In this document: one piece after another, positions 24,514 to 37,455 of the stretch
How the letters are laid out: every line of letters starts with the position of its first letter
Position numbering within the stretch: the stretch's first letter is position 1
Source: Phaeoceros laevis
Lineage: Eukaryota; Anthocerotophyta; Anthocerotopsida; Notothyladales
Direction of reading: 5' to 3'
Assembly: GCA_049999765.1 (NCBI GenBank)
Contig: JBNGIQ010007709.1
Span: 1 to 60,811, forward strand
DNA: 60,811 nt
Made by a program: the position numbers and the translations under genes
Notes under the pieces: model-generated
Database searches by the model: none
Told to the model about the DNA's origin: nothing
What the model saw: only the letters and a program-made list of their open reading frames with translations

Positions 24514-24760
24514 CTTGAATAACAATGACGACCGCACCACCAGGTCTGACGGACAGAGGAAGAGAACCGAGAGACGGCGATAGCGCGGGGAAGAGAACAG
24601 GCTCTGGCGCGAGAGAGGGTTTTAGGCTTTGCCGGAACGCAAGCCCTAAAGCTACTAGGGCTAGGGCCAATTGGGGCAAAATAAAGGCTCGTCGTTCGTT
24701 CCAGTTGCTCTCTTTTTGCTCCGTTGTTGAACGCCCCGCTGGCCAAAACCGTCGGTCATC
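24514..24760. promoter_or_regulatory. Bidirectional promoter of RPL11 and RPS21
   Basis: 247 bp separate the two start codons, which point away from each other. Near 24640-24670 are an agccctaaag and a ctagggctagggcc, which resemble the telo-box and site II (GGGCC) elements common in plant ribosomal-protein promoters. Co-regulation is inferred from the layout. Confidence 0.6.
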
Positions 24761-25229
<469 letters not shown>

Positions 25230-25712
25230 GTCAGACGAGCAGGTACAGAAAGCAAAGACAAATGAACCGGCTGAGTGTCTTCGACATCCCCGAACGTGCT
25301 CCAGTGACAGTGGAGTGGGCAAGAATTCGGAGGTTTAGGGATTTTAGGTGCTTGTTTTAGTTACGAGATCTTATTGTCCCGAAAGAAGTCATATGTGCAA
25401 TTCCAGATTGTAGGGGGGTTGTCTCAAGGACCTGGCCCACGTTTTCACTGACATTGAGCTCGGGCGGAGCTAAGAGTCCATTTTATGGAGATCATCAATC
25501 TTTTGCCCTACTAGCAATCTCTAACTTACTCCTAGATTCATGGTCTTGTCGGGTTGCAATCGAGGCGCCCATAATGGTTATCCTCGCTACTCGGATGACG
25601 CATCTTGTCCTCATCCCTTCATGTCGCCTGTTTGCCTTAATAGCAAAGATTAAGGCACCCAAATGGGATTTCACTATACCATAAAACGACCGCAATGCTT
25701 TAATGAAAAACT
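25230..25712. other. Spacer between convergent RPS21 and myotubularin genes
   Basis: Two 3' UTRs are expected here. No gene or repeat seen. Confidence 0.5.
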
Positions 25713-28700
25713 TCATGCCACAATTTGTGATCCCGAAGAATGTTCAGAACCGGCTGCTGGAGTATTATTGCAGACGTGCTCCGAATCAAAGTAGTAATCT
25801 AGAATAGAAAGTTGCTCCAACGCATCAAAATCAGCCCGCAGACCCACAAATGCACTCCCCATGCGAGCACAAGAAGACTGTGGCCACCTGCAGCTGTCAC
25901 CGTTGCCGTTACTCCATGAACTGCAGCTGCTGCTGTACTCCGCTCCAAATGTCTTCCTAAAGCCAGCCGCAGAGCGATCACCCTCCGGAACAATGGATAC
26001 CGATACAGACAGTTGGTCTGAACTCGAACGCTTTTCTCTATCCTGTCCGCTTTCCTCAGGGTAAGCTGTCATGGTCCCAGCATCTGCAAGCCCTGTAGCA
26101 TAATCATCTTGGTCCTCTGTATCCGAGACTACCTCAAAGCCACTTTCTGGATGACTGCTTGATATTCGTATTTTACACCCCATGGCCTCAATGACTCTCC
26201 TCAGAGCTGCATTTTCTTTCCTTGCCCTTGCTTCATCGCTTAGAGCACTCTCCTTCGCTCTCCGCTCACTTTGCAATTGTTCCTCTATAGCATTTTTTGC
26301 AGCCACAGCTGTTTCTATTTCTTGTTCCAACCTCTCCTTCCCCTGGGTAGATGAAATGTGTTTTTTAATACAACTGTACTAGGAGATGCATGCAGCAGCT
26401 TTGAGAGACGATGAGTCAGCAGCAAATGCTTACCTTCTGTAAGGTAGAGAAAGTTTGAACAAGCCTTCGAGCTTCATTCTCGAGTTCTCCACCGTGCACC
26501 CAGCCAGAGGGCATGGATCCACCCAAGGCAGTTCGGTCTTGCGGGCAGGACCACCGCAAGTAGAAATGTGGCCATAGACTTGGAGACAATGCTGCTGCAG
26601 GTGGCAAGAGGGGCCCAGGATGCTGGGATGATTTGTAAAATGTATTGTAATGTTCATGGTCCAGACTTCCAGGTGAACGCTGCTGCTCTAGGTAAGCCCA
26701 CATGCAACCACAAGCATCTACCCCAGCTTGTAGTCTTTCCTTCTCACTAGAGCACATTCAAGGGCAATTCAAGGACATCCATAAGTAAATTTAGACAATC
26801 TTCAAACCTTCATCTGAAATTACGCAATGAGCAAATGGCACAACCAGACCACAGGAGAAGCTACCTGTTGCAGAGGAAGTTTCCAAATCGTGCAGAGAGC
26901 ACACAGTCCATCATGTCGACAAGAAATACCTGCTTGCACGACAAGACATTTTCTGTGAGTTGCCACAAACGGAAATCCACGTCCTTCTCCGGAAATTCAT
27001 ACCACTCAAAACCTAGGGCAGCGCATATGGTAGAAAAGTTCACTTACAGAAGAAAACTCGAAGGCACAAGGATACAAACGCTGTAACTGAGCCACACAAT
27101 CTATCCACTGCACAACAATAGGATAGTATGAATCATAATTCACCCGGCGTGGTGGATCAAACCAACAAGGAGCCAGAGCCTCGCAGGTGTAGCAGCCAAT
27201 CCTGAGAAATGATGTGGCAAAGTATGGTGCCCCAACTATACATGTCACAGATGAGACCGACCTGAGAAAAAATTGGAGAATAGTGATTCGACACTCCTCC
27301 AGGGGAGCTGGTGGGCATCGACGATGTATAGGCAGAGCCAGGGGGAATCCTTACAGGGGATGTCCCAGATGCACCAGCTGATGATGGTTGCCTCAAGCTT
27401 TCAACTGTCATAAGTCCACTAGCATAAGTAGGCATACCCAGGCGATCAGCAAAAGGGTGTCCAAATGCAAGCCAGTCTTTCTCCACAAGGGCCTGATACA
27501 AATGAGAACATTTGAGTCATTGAAAGATAAAATGGGAAGAAACGAAAATCCTTAGGAACCCACAATAGAAGAAATGGTGTTAGTCAATTATGAGCTGACC
27601 TGAAACCCTTGAAAAGTGCGGTAGTATGGGTCCAGCATAAGTCCTGCCAAAGAAATGAGTTGTGTCGTGCGATCCCATCCATCACTGTGCAAAAACATGT
27701 GCAGCAGATCGAATGATGAGACCGCACCGACAAGTCCTACAATCTTCCGGACCACAAACCTACTGCACAGGAGTTGAGAGGAAACGAAATCAACCTGCAA
27801 TGCACCAAGACAGAGGCACCTTCAAGAGCGATTCGTGCTGCGACCCATGCAGCACCTGCCAATATGATGTGCACATGCATCAACCACCCACTATCACCAA
27901 GCGCCGACACTGCTGCTGACATACTGCTAACATTTCCTCCACCCCAAGCCCACCCACCGCTCCGCTGCCACACCCACCAAGTTTGATCAGACATCGCCGC
28001 CGGACTATAATCCACAAACAATGAGACTTGCACACGGCCTTCTGAATTTTCAGGAAACCAGAAAGACTTACAAGAAGTGACGACGAACCATCGGATGACG
28101 CAGCCCCATGGAGATCAAGATATTCACGGAGACGGCCCAGACTATCCCTCATAGCATGTATGTTCTCAATCCCCAAAAAGACAATCTGCAACACCAGCTT
28201 TCTGCATAAGTTGCACAATATCCACCTTGTCTAAAAAACACGTATGGGAACTAGTAGACAACCTCAGACTGCAGATAGTTTGCAGATGACTCTGATCCTC
28301 CGCCCATAGCTCCATTTGCCAAGGCGTTCTTTCTTGGCCTAGCATCTGCTATGTAAAGTTTTCTGGAAACAATATGCCACGCCTTTAGCTAGTTCCTTGG
28401 TACAACTTTATCTGCCTGAAATATAGTAAGAAATATTTTGCAGAAACAGTGACACGTGCCAGACCTGCGTTGCAATAGGATATTTGGAGGAGGAGCACAA
28501 AGGGCCGCAACAAGTTTCTCATCTGCATTACTGGACACGGCAGGAAAGTGAGAAACACAACAGGTAGAGGTCCTGGTGCAAACAGAATCCATACGGCCAA
28601 GAGAGTCTCATCACGTTTTAACAGCAAATACTTACCTTCTAGAATTCATCATAATACCAACCAATGGTTGAGAGGAGCGAGCAAGGACAGCACCGTTTTC

Positions 28701-30684
28701 TGCTCCATTAGATGCAGTGCATGAGGAAACGTGCAAAAGATATCTAAGTTGAACCACAAGCATCGGAGAATACAAGACACCTGTGATACCTGGATGTCGC
28801 CAGCAAAGAGCTGGCAAACGACCTCGTGCCCTGAAGGTTGCAGCCTGTTGAACATCTTCATCACTGCACACTGAAGCTGTCAGGTAACTACTGATATCAT
28901 TAAGGTCGCGCTGGAAGAAACACCATGTTAACTTCCTGCCCGCCAAGCCCCCCACACATGAACCAAGCAAAACCCAGTACTGGGGGTATATGCAGTTACC
29001 TGACTAAAGCAGGCATGACAAGGAGAGACGGGTATGTCGGGCACAACATATATCCAGAATTCACATCACTTAACCGCCACCACTTGTTTTCCAAAGTTGG
29101 CAGACTGATGGTTTTCCTTCTTGCAGAACCTTTTACCACGCCCAGAGTGCTTTGGCTACTAGACGGTGATGAAATGAGCCTCAGATATTCTGCCCGCAAT
29201 CGTGCACGAGTATCACCACTTATGCTAGCAGAAGGCAAGCCACTTGAGAATGCATATAAATCCCAAAGACGCGAGGGCCTCGTCAATCTTGACAGCGCAT
29301 CATGTACTGCTCGTCTCTGCAAATATATTACACCTTAATTCCCTGTGATGGAATTGACTTCTTTGAACTCATCTAATCAGAAGTGGGTCCTTCAGCATGC
29401 GAAAGCAACGAGAACTCCTTCCTATAGCCCATCCCTTAGCAGGCTTTCAGAAAACCAGCACAAGCAACACTGAAGGCACGATACCTGTTTAGTTCGTGGA
29501 CGAAAACCAAAGACAATAGTCCGCATATCCTTGCCTGCATGGTGAAACACAATACCTTCAGCACACTTCGCCAGGTAGGCTTTGAACATTGTCTCAAACC
29601 TCCATGTACAAGATCACCACATGAGAAATTGTTGTCACCACAAAATCTGCTACTTCTCAGCCAGAACGACTCTTTACAACCTACCAAACATCCTCTACTA
29701 ATCTCAGCAGCAGCTACGTGAAGTGACAACAGACCCACAACTTGGAGAAGACGTCTTGATGGCACACGTTCGCGCACACGGGATGCTGGGGCTGACCGAT
29801 TAGGTTGCTGGCATCAAGGACAGGAAAATGTCAGCTTTTGTGTGGAACATCTGACAACCTAGAAGCTTATGATCTAGCAGACTGTTTATGGCCTCAAAAG
29901 GACAACGTCATTCCCACTTGCTGGTCCCTTGAGTCAAAGGATTCGTAGTAAACAAACCAGCAAAATACGACGAAAGAGAGCCAGTCTATACCATCTTCGC
30001 AAATCTCTCGATTGTAGCCAGTGGTATAGTTCCAAGAGGAACCACTTCTTTCAGCCCATCGCCCTGAAGGAAAACGTCAGACAAAACATGAGTGCTCATA
30101 TTCACGACAAGGTATGTACAATCTGACCCGGTGGACAGCAGACTAGGCTTCAACCATCAATTCACGTTCTGATTATGGTACTGTCAACTGGACAGACGAT
30201 CTGTGAAACAAAAAACCCACCACAAAAATGAGCCGGAAGTTGGTAACCAGGAGAGTTCCTGCAGCATCCATGTTGACCAGAACAACAGCATGCCCCTGGA
30301 TCATCAAACAACAAATCAGCGTCTCCGCAGCCAGCTCAACAGCCGAGGGACATGGAATGGCCCTGCCACTGGAAAGCAACGGTGCGAAGCACCATGACCA
30401 GCAGAGATATCAGATCTTCTGTGCAAGTAAATCGAAGGTCACCTCCGCAATGATGTCTTCAGAATGCAACAAAAGCCCATCCATGCTGTGGGCGATCGAC
30501 ACCGTGGCTTCCTGCATCCAATTGCCAGAGTCTTAGGGTTCATTCTTTTCCCTTATCGCAATCGCTCATGCAAAATCTCCAATCGACTTTGATCCTGCTT
30601 GGAGTGAACAGAGTGCAGGCGAAGAGCAACAACCTCAACCGGTGTCCAGTCAAGCCCGTCCAACCAACTCTCTCCTCCGTCCAT
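25713..30684 (-). CDS. MTM: Plant myotubularin, phosphoinositide 3-phosphatase
   Basis: Eighteen exons in consistent phase encode 886 residues from an ATG at 30517: 30517-30443, 30295-30221, 30063-29992, 29807-29735, 29534-29485, 29316-29000, 28890-28790, 28699-28636, 28530-28465, 28362-28263, 28185-28072, 27964-27795, 27684-27600, 27492-27262, 27107-27048, 26929-26865, 26746-26434, 26342-25713. A further first exon probably starts at ATG 30684 ([15 protein letters not shown], resembling the N terminus of plant homologues); its donor is not certain. A PH-GRAM-like region comes first, then the phosphatase domain with the intact C-S-D-G-W-D-R-T loop (Cys425 from ATG 30517, split by an intron after S), then a coiled coil and the plant-specific tail with [13 protein letters not shown]. 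It dephosphorylates PtdIns3P and PtdIns(3,5)P2; Arabidopsis homologues act in drought signalling. Confidence 0.93.
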
Positions 30685-32156
30685 CGCAATTGCCGGTGCT
30701 CTCTCTCTACATGTATCGGGTGGTCTCCATTACACATGTCCAGAAAATTGAACTTTCTGCACGAAATCAGGAGGGGGCCATGTCAAGCAGAGCGCAACAC
30801 GCCACAAGTTTCCAGAACGCCCAGACCCTGACGAAAAAACCAACAGTATCACCAAACCAGGCGATCAGCCACTGTCAGACGCAGGATTCGGTAAAACTCT
30901 GTGCCGCACAATGCCGAGGTTTAAGGAACTACGCCCACCACCTAGGTTGCAGGCGCAAGCCCGACCAGGACAGAGAAGCCTACCTTCACAAAGCCCAATG
31001 CAATTCCCAAATCCAAACCACGAGCTGCCGCAGCCAGAATCGCTTTCACCACTTGGCAGCGGGCCGAAACTGGAACCATTTACAGCAATCCCCTTGCAAC
31101 GGCGGAGTCTCGACAAGCATCAGGCTATGGCGAAAGCGGATCGCAACAATTCCTCAGCAGCGCTGCTCAGCTCATCCGGAATTGTACCACCAATCCCCGA
31201 CGCAGAACATGACGATGTCGCAATTCGGGACTGCACTTCCCACCGGCGTAGACTAGACATGCGAAACACGAGTTTGATGGCAGATCGATCGTTGATGCAG
31301 CGTATGCTGGTTTGGTTTCGCCTGGCCGGTTTGGCTTGGCTCGGGCTTCGTCCTTGCCAGTGCTGCCTATCCAAAGGACCGCACCAGTTTAGGGCTCCAC
31401 ACTTGGCCTCGGGATAGAACAAGACGTGTCCGTGGAGGCTGACTTGGATAGCCACCGAGGTAGATGAACTATACTGATGAACTCATGAAAGGCCAGTATA
31501 ACCGAATACAGCTCTCTACACGGTTTTTTCTAGCATTTTTCGGATAGCTCGTCGACTACCGGACTGCCGGCATTTATCTGTATCAGATAGTGTAGACTGC
31601 TTTCCAGATAGGTGGACCCGACTGGGTGAGAAGCTGACGCCAACTGCCGAGGCAGCTAGCAGGCTTGGAAGCCTACTAGAGGACGATGCAGGCCGGGGGG
31701 GACGTACCTTTGCCACTACTGTACCACACTGAATGCCGGCAGCTAATGGCGTACCGGTCTCCCAGCTTGCAATCAGATGGTTATTGTTCACTACTATAAA
31801 CTAGACTAGTAGGACTCACTACAGTCTCACTGCATGCTATTTTTGCCTATGGCCTTCTCTTCATCGAAACATTTCCACTAGCACATGTTACAGCTAGTAC
31901 TACACGCTGCTAGAGCTATTACGCTATATATGGGGATTAATGCAGAGTTGATTGTATTTCCACCCACACAAACTATTTGGGTGCACTTTTAAAATGCACC
32001 TAAATGGACACCACCCTATCCAATTAGGTGCAAAGGCTTCCTTCTTTCGTTTGAAGTCACCCGATCGGGTACGTTCATGAAGCCGCTACGATTTGGTCAT
32101 GCACTGATGATAATGTGGTGTGTTATGCATGGCGAAGAACATCTCGACCTGGCAGA

Positions 32157-32345
32157 ACCCTAACTTAAAAGATGACATGTATTCATACCTTGCCATTTGT
32201 TAGCGATAGCTAGTTTTGGGAAATTAGGAAAAGTAGGCCTTGTCGATCCCGACCCGACGGAACCCTAACTTATAAGATGACATGTATTCATACCTTGCCA
32301 TATGTTAAAGACAATTTTGGGTAATTAGGATAAATAGGCCTTGTC
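32157..32345. repeat. About 110-bp tandem duplication
   Basis: The phrase gatgacatgtattcatacct and its neighbours (gaaccctaactta..., ttttgggaaattagga, taggccttgtcg) occur at about 32157 and again at about 32266. The copies differ by a few substitutions and small indels. Confidence 0.85.
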
Positions 32346-32383
32346 GGTCCTCCTGAAAAGGCTGGACCCGACTCATCTTCAGG

Positions 32384-32545
32384 CCATGTTATAGAAAGAT
32401 AAATGTTAGATAGTAGGCCAAGTAGGCTATTGCTTCTGGCCATGTTATAGAAAGATAAATGTTAGATAGTAGGCCAAGTAGGCTATTGCTTCGGGCCATG
32501 TTATAGAAAGATAAATGTTAGATAGTAGGCCAAGTAGGCTATTGC
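32384..32545. repeat. 56-bp tandem repeat, three nearly perfect copies
   Basis: Units begin ccatgttatagaaagataaa at 32384, 32440 and 32496 with an exact 56-bp period. Copies one and two differ only at the last few bases; copy three is cut at about 50 bp. A degenerate relative (ggccaagttatagataaata ... ccaagtaggctcttgtcggtc) lies at about 33257-33310, so the unit belongs to a dispersed family. Confidence 0.92.
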
Positions 32546-33887
32546 CGGTCTTTTCAAAAGGCAAGACTGGTACCACGGACTAGGCACTAAGTAGGTATGG
32601 GCACCCTCCCTCATTTGTATACTCATTTGAATGAATGAATGGGATGCTCTAGCCACTATACCGCTTATTAAATCATGCTAATCCTTTGCCCTAGCTCAAA
32701 ATCGTCTTCATCTAAGAATCGTCCTAATTAAAAATTGTACCAAGTTAAGAATCGTGCGAATTAATAATTGTCTAGACGAACCAGGTCTAACCTACGTGAC
32801 TCTACCTTTGTAGGCAGGGGAAGGGGTAGTTGCAGGCGGAACCGTTTTTACTGTATGGTAAAGATTAAAAAAATTTGGCGTGTGTTTATTGTTATTTTCT
32901 AGGGAACATTGTCTAATGCCGTTTTGGTTTGACTTATTCCTTGGTATACGGCCTGTGTTCTTCCTCCTGCTAGGCTAGGGCAGCTTATGATGCGATTTGT
33001 ACGTGGGGGGCTGTGTGAGGCGATATCGAAAAGGATACATGTCCATTCCATAATGTTTTTTTTTAGTGATACTCTCGGGTCCATTCTAGAATGGTGGGCG
33101 CAGTGTCTAGTCAAATGTACAATAGGATGTGCGGCCAACAGAAGAGGACATCCAACCATAAGTGACTAAATCAAGAAGGCAAGGAATAATGCATCGGCTA
33201 ATTGTGAGTTTTGATGATAATTGGGTTGGTCTTTTTGGGTTGGCAATCATACATTTGCCGGCCAAGTTATAGATAAATAATCTTAGGTAGTCCAAGTAGG
33301 CTCTTGTCGGTCCTTTCAAAGGCAAGCCACCCAAACTAAGGTGAACTATTTGTAGGGATAATATACTCTTATTGATTGATTAATTGAATGTGCTATTAAC
33401 CCTCTGTGCGCATCGAATGCAAGTGACATGAAGAGTAGAAGGCTTAGGCAACATGGTGCAATCTTCGTTGCAACTGAGGAGCTACAGGAGGGAAACAAGG
33501 GTATCTTCAAGCACCTAGCAGTTTTAGAATTACTAGTCCAAGAAACTAGCAGCTTAAGCGATCTACTAGATGACGTTAGGGAAACTCTGCATGTAGAGTT
33601 CTCCAAGTGCTGTAGTCCAAGGCCTCTTGAAAAACTAAGTAGGGAGGGGAAAAGACTTCCTTCAGAAGAAAACTTATGTCTACTTTTCGGATGATGTATG
33701 CGTTGTGCAAAGAAGTATTGAATATGGGTCCTTGTAGTGTAAATTCTAGATAAGCTAAAGTAAAGTGCCACATCACCATAAAAACAATAATAAAATTACA
33801 TCTGATCCATATGAAGCATTTTTTGTCACTTGCAGCTGTCTTCACAGTGTACTTATAACGGCCAGTCCACCTCTTATAACCCAGCAA

Positions 33888-34017
33888 TAGTAACACCTGC
33901 TGCAACAGGAGGCACCAACTCCATCACCACCAGAGGAGGATCGAGCATGTGCTCAATCAATTAAAGAGAACTTCTCCAGCCACATATCCCACTTCTGATC
34001 AAACATGGGCAGATCAA
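33888..34017. repeat. Dispersed repeat copy 1 (partner at 34660-34803)
   Basis: About 130 bp containing aggaggcaccaactccatca, gaggaggatcg and aacttctccagccacatat recur in the same order and orientation at 34660-34803. On the minus strand both begin with an MELVPPVA-like frame; only the second copy stays open for long. Confidence 0.8.
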
Positions 34018-34019
34018 CA

Positions 34020-34085
34020 TCTAGTAGTAGTAGTAGGGTAGGTCATGTTAACCGACTCCACATGGGAATCGAGCACGCCGACATC
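34020..34085 (-). repeat. Inverted copy of a motif at 37175 and 37399
   Basis: Read on the minus strand this contains gattcccatgtggagtcggt and ends in a (CTA)n run. The same order, cattcccatgtggagttgg-like words then cctactactac, occurs on the plus strand at about 37175-37232 and 37399-37455. Confidence 0.7.
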
Positions 34086-34659
34086 TCTGGCTATAGATGA
34101 GCAATCCATGATTGGTTTCTTTGCAAGAAAAAAAATTAGAGGTAGAAATTGAGAAAAATTGTTGTTGTGAACTCTTTAATACACTCGAAAGTTTCTCGGT
34201 GTGGTGCAGGATACGAGAACTCTCATGATTGGCCCTCCTCCTCCTATCATATTAGCATTTTGGAAGTGAGTTCGAATAATGCCTGCAAAAGTTCGAGCAT
34301 CCTCTTTTTTTTTTTTTAGAGAATCCCGGCGCATTTTCTATTAACACATCAGTTACACCACTTCTTCAAGAAGTGTAAAGAAATTCCTAGCAGACAACTT
34401 CCTTGCAACTCTTATCCGCTAACTCTCCCCACGCGCGGCCCTAAACTACAGAGAAACGCATGGCTTCCAAGCTTGTGGTAGGTAGCGCAATAACGCCTAG
34501 TCGAGCATCCTCAGTAGCACATACAAATACTCCATCAAACAATGCTCCTAGAGGTCCTGCAGGATCATCCAACTGTACAAGTATGATATTTGACATCATG
34601 GGAAGTGGATTCCTTGCATTCAACAGTGGCTGAAACTGGTGGAGCAAGGGTGCCAACAA

Positions 34660-34803
34660 CCCAGCAACACTAACACCTGTTGCTACAGGAGGCACCAACT
34701 CCATCATCACCAGAGGAGGATCGCTCGAGCATGTGCTCGATTAAAGGGAACTTCTCCAGCCACATATCTCACTAAGTCTTCTGATCAAACATGGGCAGAT
34801 CAG
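34660..34803. repeat. Dispersed repeat copy 2 (partner at 33888-34017)
   Basis: Same landmarks as copy 1, including aggaggcaccaactccatca and gatcaaacatgggcagatca. The minus-strand frame (34710 down to 34441) continues for 89 codons without recognisable domains. Confidence 0.8.
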
Positions 34804-37174
34804 CATCCGTGGTTGTAAGAATCCATGTCATTGAGCGGTTTATTTGCAAGAAAATAAATTAGTGGTAGAAATCTCATGTAAAACTAGGGGTCAGGCTCAC
34901 AAGCAGGTCAAAGTATGTTTTGTGTATGCCGAGACGCATGTCCAATCAGTTAGCCCATCCCCCCTTTCGTTTTCCTCTCCTCCTCCCGTTAACTTGGCAA
35001 AAGTTGTAAGGGGGCGACATGTAGACTTCCTAGGGTTTAGGGATGACGCCATGACCATCCATCATAAAGTGACTGACCTCGCTATGGTAGACTAATGTGT
35101 CTCGTGTCTCTTAGTGTTAATAACCCTACCTATGTATTAAGTTTTTTCTTCTTATAAAAATGCCCACGTGCCCACATGCACAGTCGCCAAAAAAAAATCA
35201 GAGGCAGAAATTGAGAAAACTTGGGATTGGTGCAATGCAGCAAGTCACCCATATGTGCTTTCTGGTCCAACCAGGTAGCAAACCCGTTGCCCTCCATCCT
35301 AAATCCCAATACATTGTGTCTTAGGTACTAGAGAGCAGAATTGCATGAACACACAAGTGATGCAGGTCGAGTACATTGTGTCACATGAAGTGCAACACTT
35401 TAATTGTTACAACCTGACGTAACCCTAGGATACAAGTTGACGATATTGTTTCATATCTCCGGTAGCAATAGGTCTTATTGGTAGTCGAAGAGCCAATTTA
35501 GGCTCTACGCCCACTTATTTCTCACCCCTTAATTGGAACTTCTATAGGTAAGACTATCTGGCTTAATTCCAGGTAGAGGAAGGTTTTGAACTTAGAAATA
35601 AAAGGTGATTAGAACATGTATGACAGCTCTAATAGATCATTTTTATAATTTTATAGTAAACCTTACATAAGTTTTAGAAGAATAACATGATAAAGAGGCT
35701 AGAACTTGATCATGGGTAAAGAAGACAGTGATTATATTTCTAGAGATATTTATGACAAGCATTGAGAAATAAGAGTCCAAAAAGGAAGATCAAAACATCC
35801 CAAAGGGGAGATCCTCAAAAGCCAGCAACAACTCAATGCTGGAAAGAGGATGGTTGACCCCAACACTATCTAGAGTTACTTCACACCTTGGTGCAAGTGG
35901 AGTCTCTAAACTCATTGAATGTTGATAATTTGTATGAATGAGTATTGTCAGAGTAAAAGATTGATTATATTTTTTTGAGAAGTTTATTTCTAGAAAGACT
36001 GATTATTGCTTACACAACAAAGGTAGCAAAGTGCTCAGAAATTGGACACAGTTTGGAAAGAAAATTCAATCGTTGTTCAAGGTTGAAGTGTACGAAAAAA
36101 AACACATGTAGCACATGCTTCGAAGACATCCTCAATCATGTTGACTGTTCGTGGAGGAACAAGATGGTAAGTTTGTAGTTAACCCTTAAACGCCTAACTG
36201 ACCAAAAGTGGTGAGTTAGTCTCACACTGAGTTTCATACCTGATTTTGTGGCGCTTAATCGACCCTAGGCTAGATTGTGTCATGAGGGGTCGAACCTGCA
36301 GTTAATATTTAGAGACAGTTAAGATAAACTACCTATGCGAGCCAGACCAGTTAAGGCATAGTTAAGTTAATCGTGAACTGAAGTAGTTAAGGCAGTTAAC
36401 TGCAGTGTTAGGGTAGTTAAGCCAACAGCTTCCTAGGCTGTTCACGCTCGGCTGAGGCTAGGCACTCGGCCTAATGATGGCTGGGGACTCGAGCTCACGC
36501 CGGAGCTCCGGAGGAAGCGGAAAGCGCAGCTTGCATGACTGTCTGGCCTCCTGCCTCCTCCTTAGGGCACGGCGGCGTGGTGTAATGGGGCTCTATCTTT
36601 GTGAGGTTAGAGACAGCCATCGCTGGTTTGCGCCCTAGACTTGGGCGAGGCGGGAGAGAGCCTTGGATTCAGGAGGCTTCAGGGGAGCCAGCTGCAGAGT
36701 GAATTGAGCAAGGGCGCTCGCTCACGGGACTTGCTTGGTTCATTGGGTCGGAGGGACTGGTAGGTTTGCAGTCGGCCTCCTACCCGGGGTGATCGAGGTC
36801 TGAGGTTAGTTGGCCTCGGGCTTTCCGGCACCACAATTTCACTATTAAAATTATTTTTTAAATATTTTTCACATATTTTATAGAAGCATATACAATACGT
36901 ACACATAGTATTATGTTAAATTTTAACTCGTGGTTTATATAGTATATAACTATTCAAGGCAGAGCTAACCACAATGGTCACCCAGGACAGGTAACCCTAG
37001 ATGTCACTATACCGAGCCAGCTATGGTAGCTTCGCTCGGTTCGACTATGTGGTAAGCACTGCCCGAGCCACATATTTTTCTGACGGGCCTTAGTTGGGCT
37101 CTCGATTTTCGTGACACTCACAACCTGCACGGATTCTTTGGACGGGGGCTCCCGGTCGCCGGTCGAAAAACCTG

Positions 37175-37455
37175 ACGGGGTGTTCAATTCCCATGTGGAG
37201 TTGGCTAAACACCATAATCTTCCTACTACTACTTGTTGATGGTAGAGACCGAGCAGCTGTTGTAGGCCCCATGGGTAGACCTTGGTCCCGGGATGGGGTC
37301 TCCCGGTTGCAACCTAATGTCCCCGGATAGGAGCTCCCTGCAACCTAATGTCCCTGGATAGGACCTCCCGGCTGCCGGTCGAAATACCTGGCCAAGTGTT
37401 CAATTCCCATGTGGAGTTGGCGAACGCCATAACCGTCCTACTACTACTACCAGCA
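37175..37455 (+). repeat. Two direct copies of the atgtggagttgg / (CTA)n motif
   Basis: Each copy reads gtgttcaattcccatgtgga then a short spacer and cctactactact, at about 37178 and 37399. Both follow a GC-rich ctcccgg...gccggtcgaaa block. They are direct to each other and inverted relative to 34020-34085. This could mark the ends of a nonautonomous transposable element, which is inference. Confidence 0.7.

Noticed and set aside
27600-27800. Apparent loss of the catalytic Cys in the myotubularin (His-Ser-Asp-Gly-Trp-Asp-Arg)
   Set aside because: The His comes from reading the intron. With the acceptor at 27685 and the previous exon ending in TGC AG, the loop is Cys-Ser-Asp-Gly-Trp-Asp-Arg and intact.
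30642-31417. Overlapping ORFs of 168-204 codons upstream of the myotubularin gene
   Set aside because: No family features, biased composition, and they overlap the likely first exon and promoter of the gene on the other strand.
32384-32545. CRISPR-like repeats
   Set aside because: The 56-bp units are head-to-tail without unique spacers and this is nuclear plant DNA, so this is a minisatellite.
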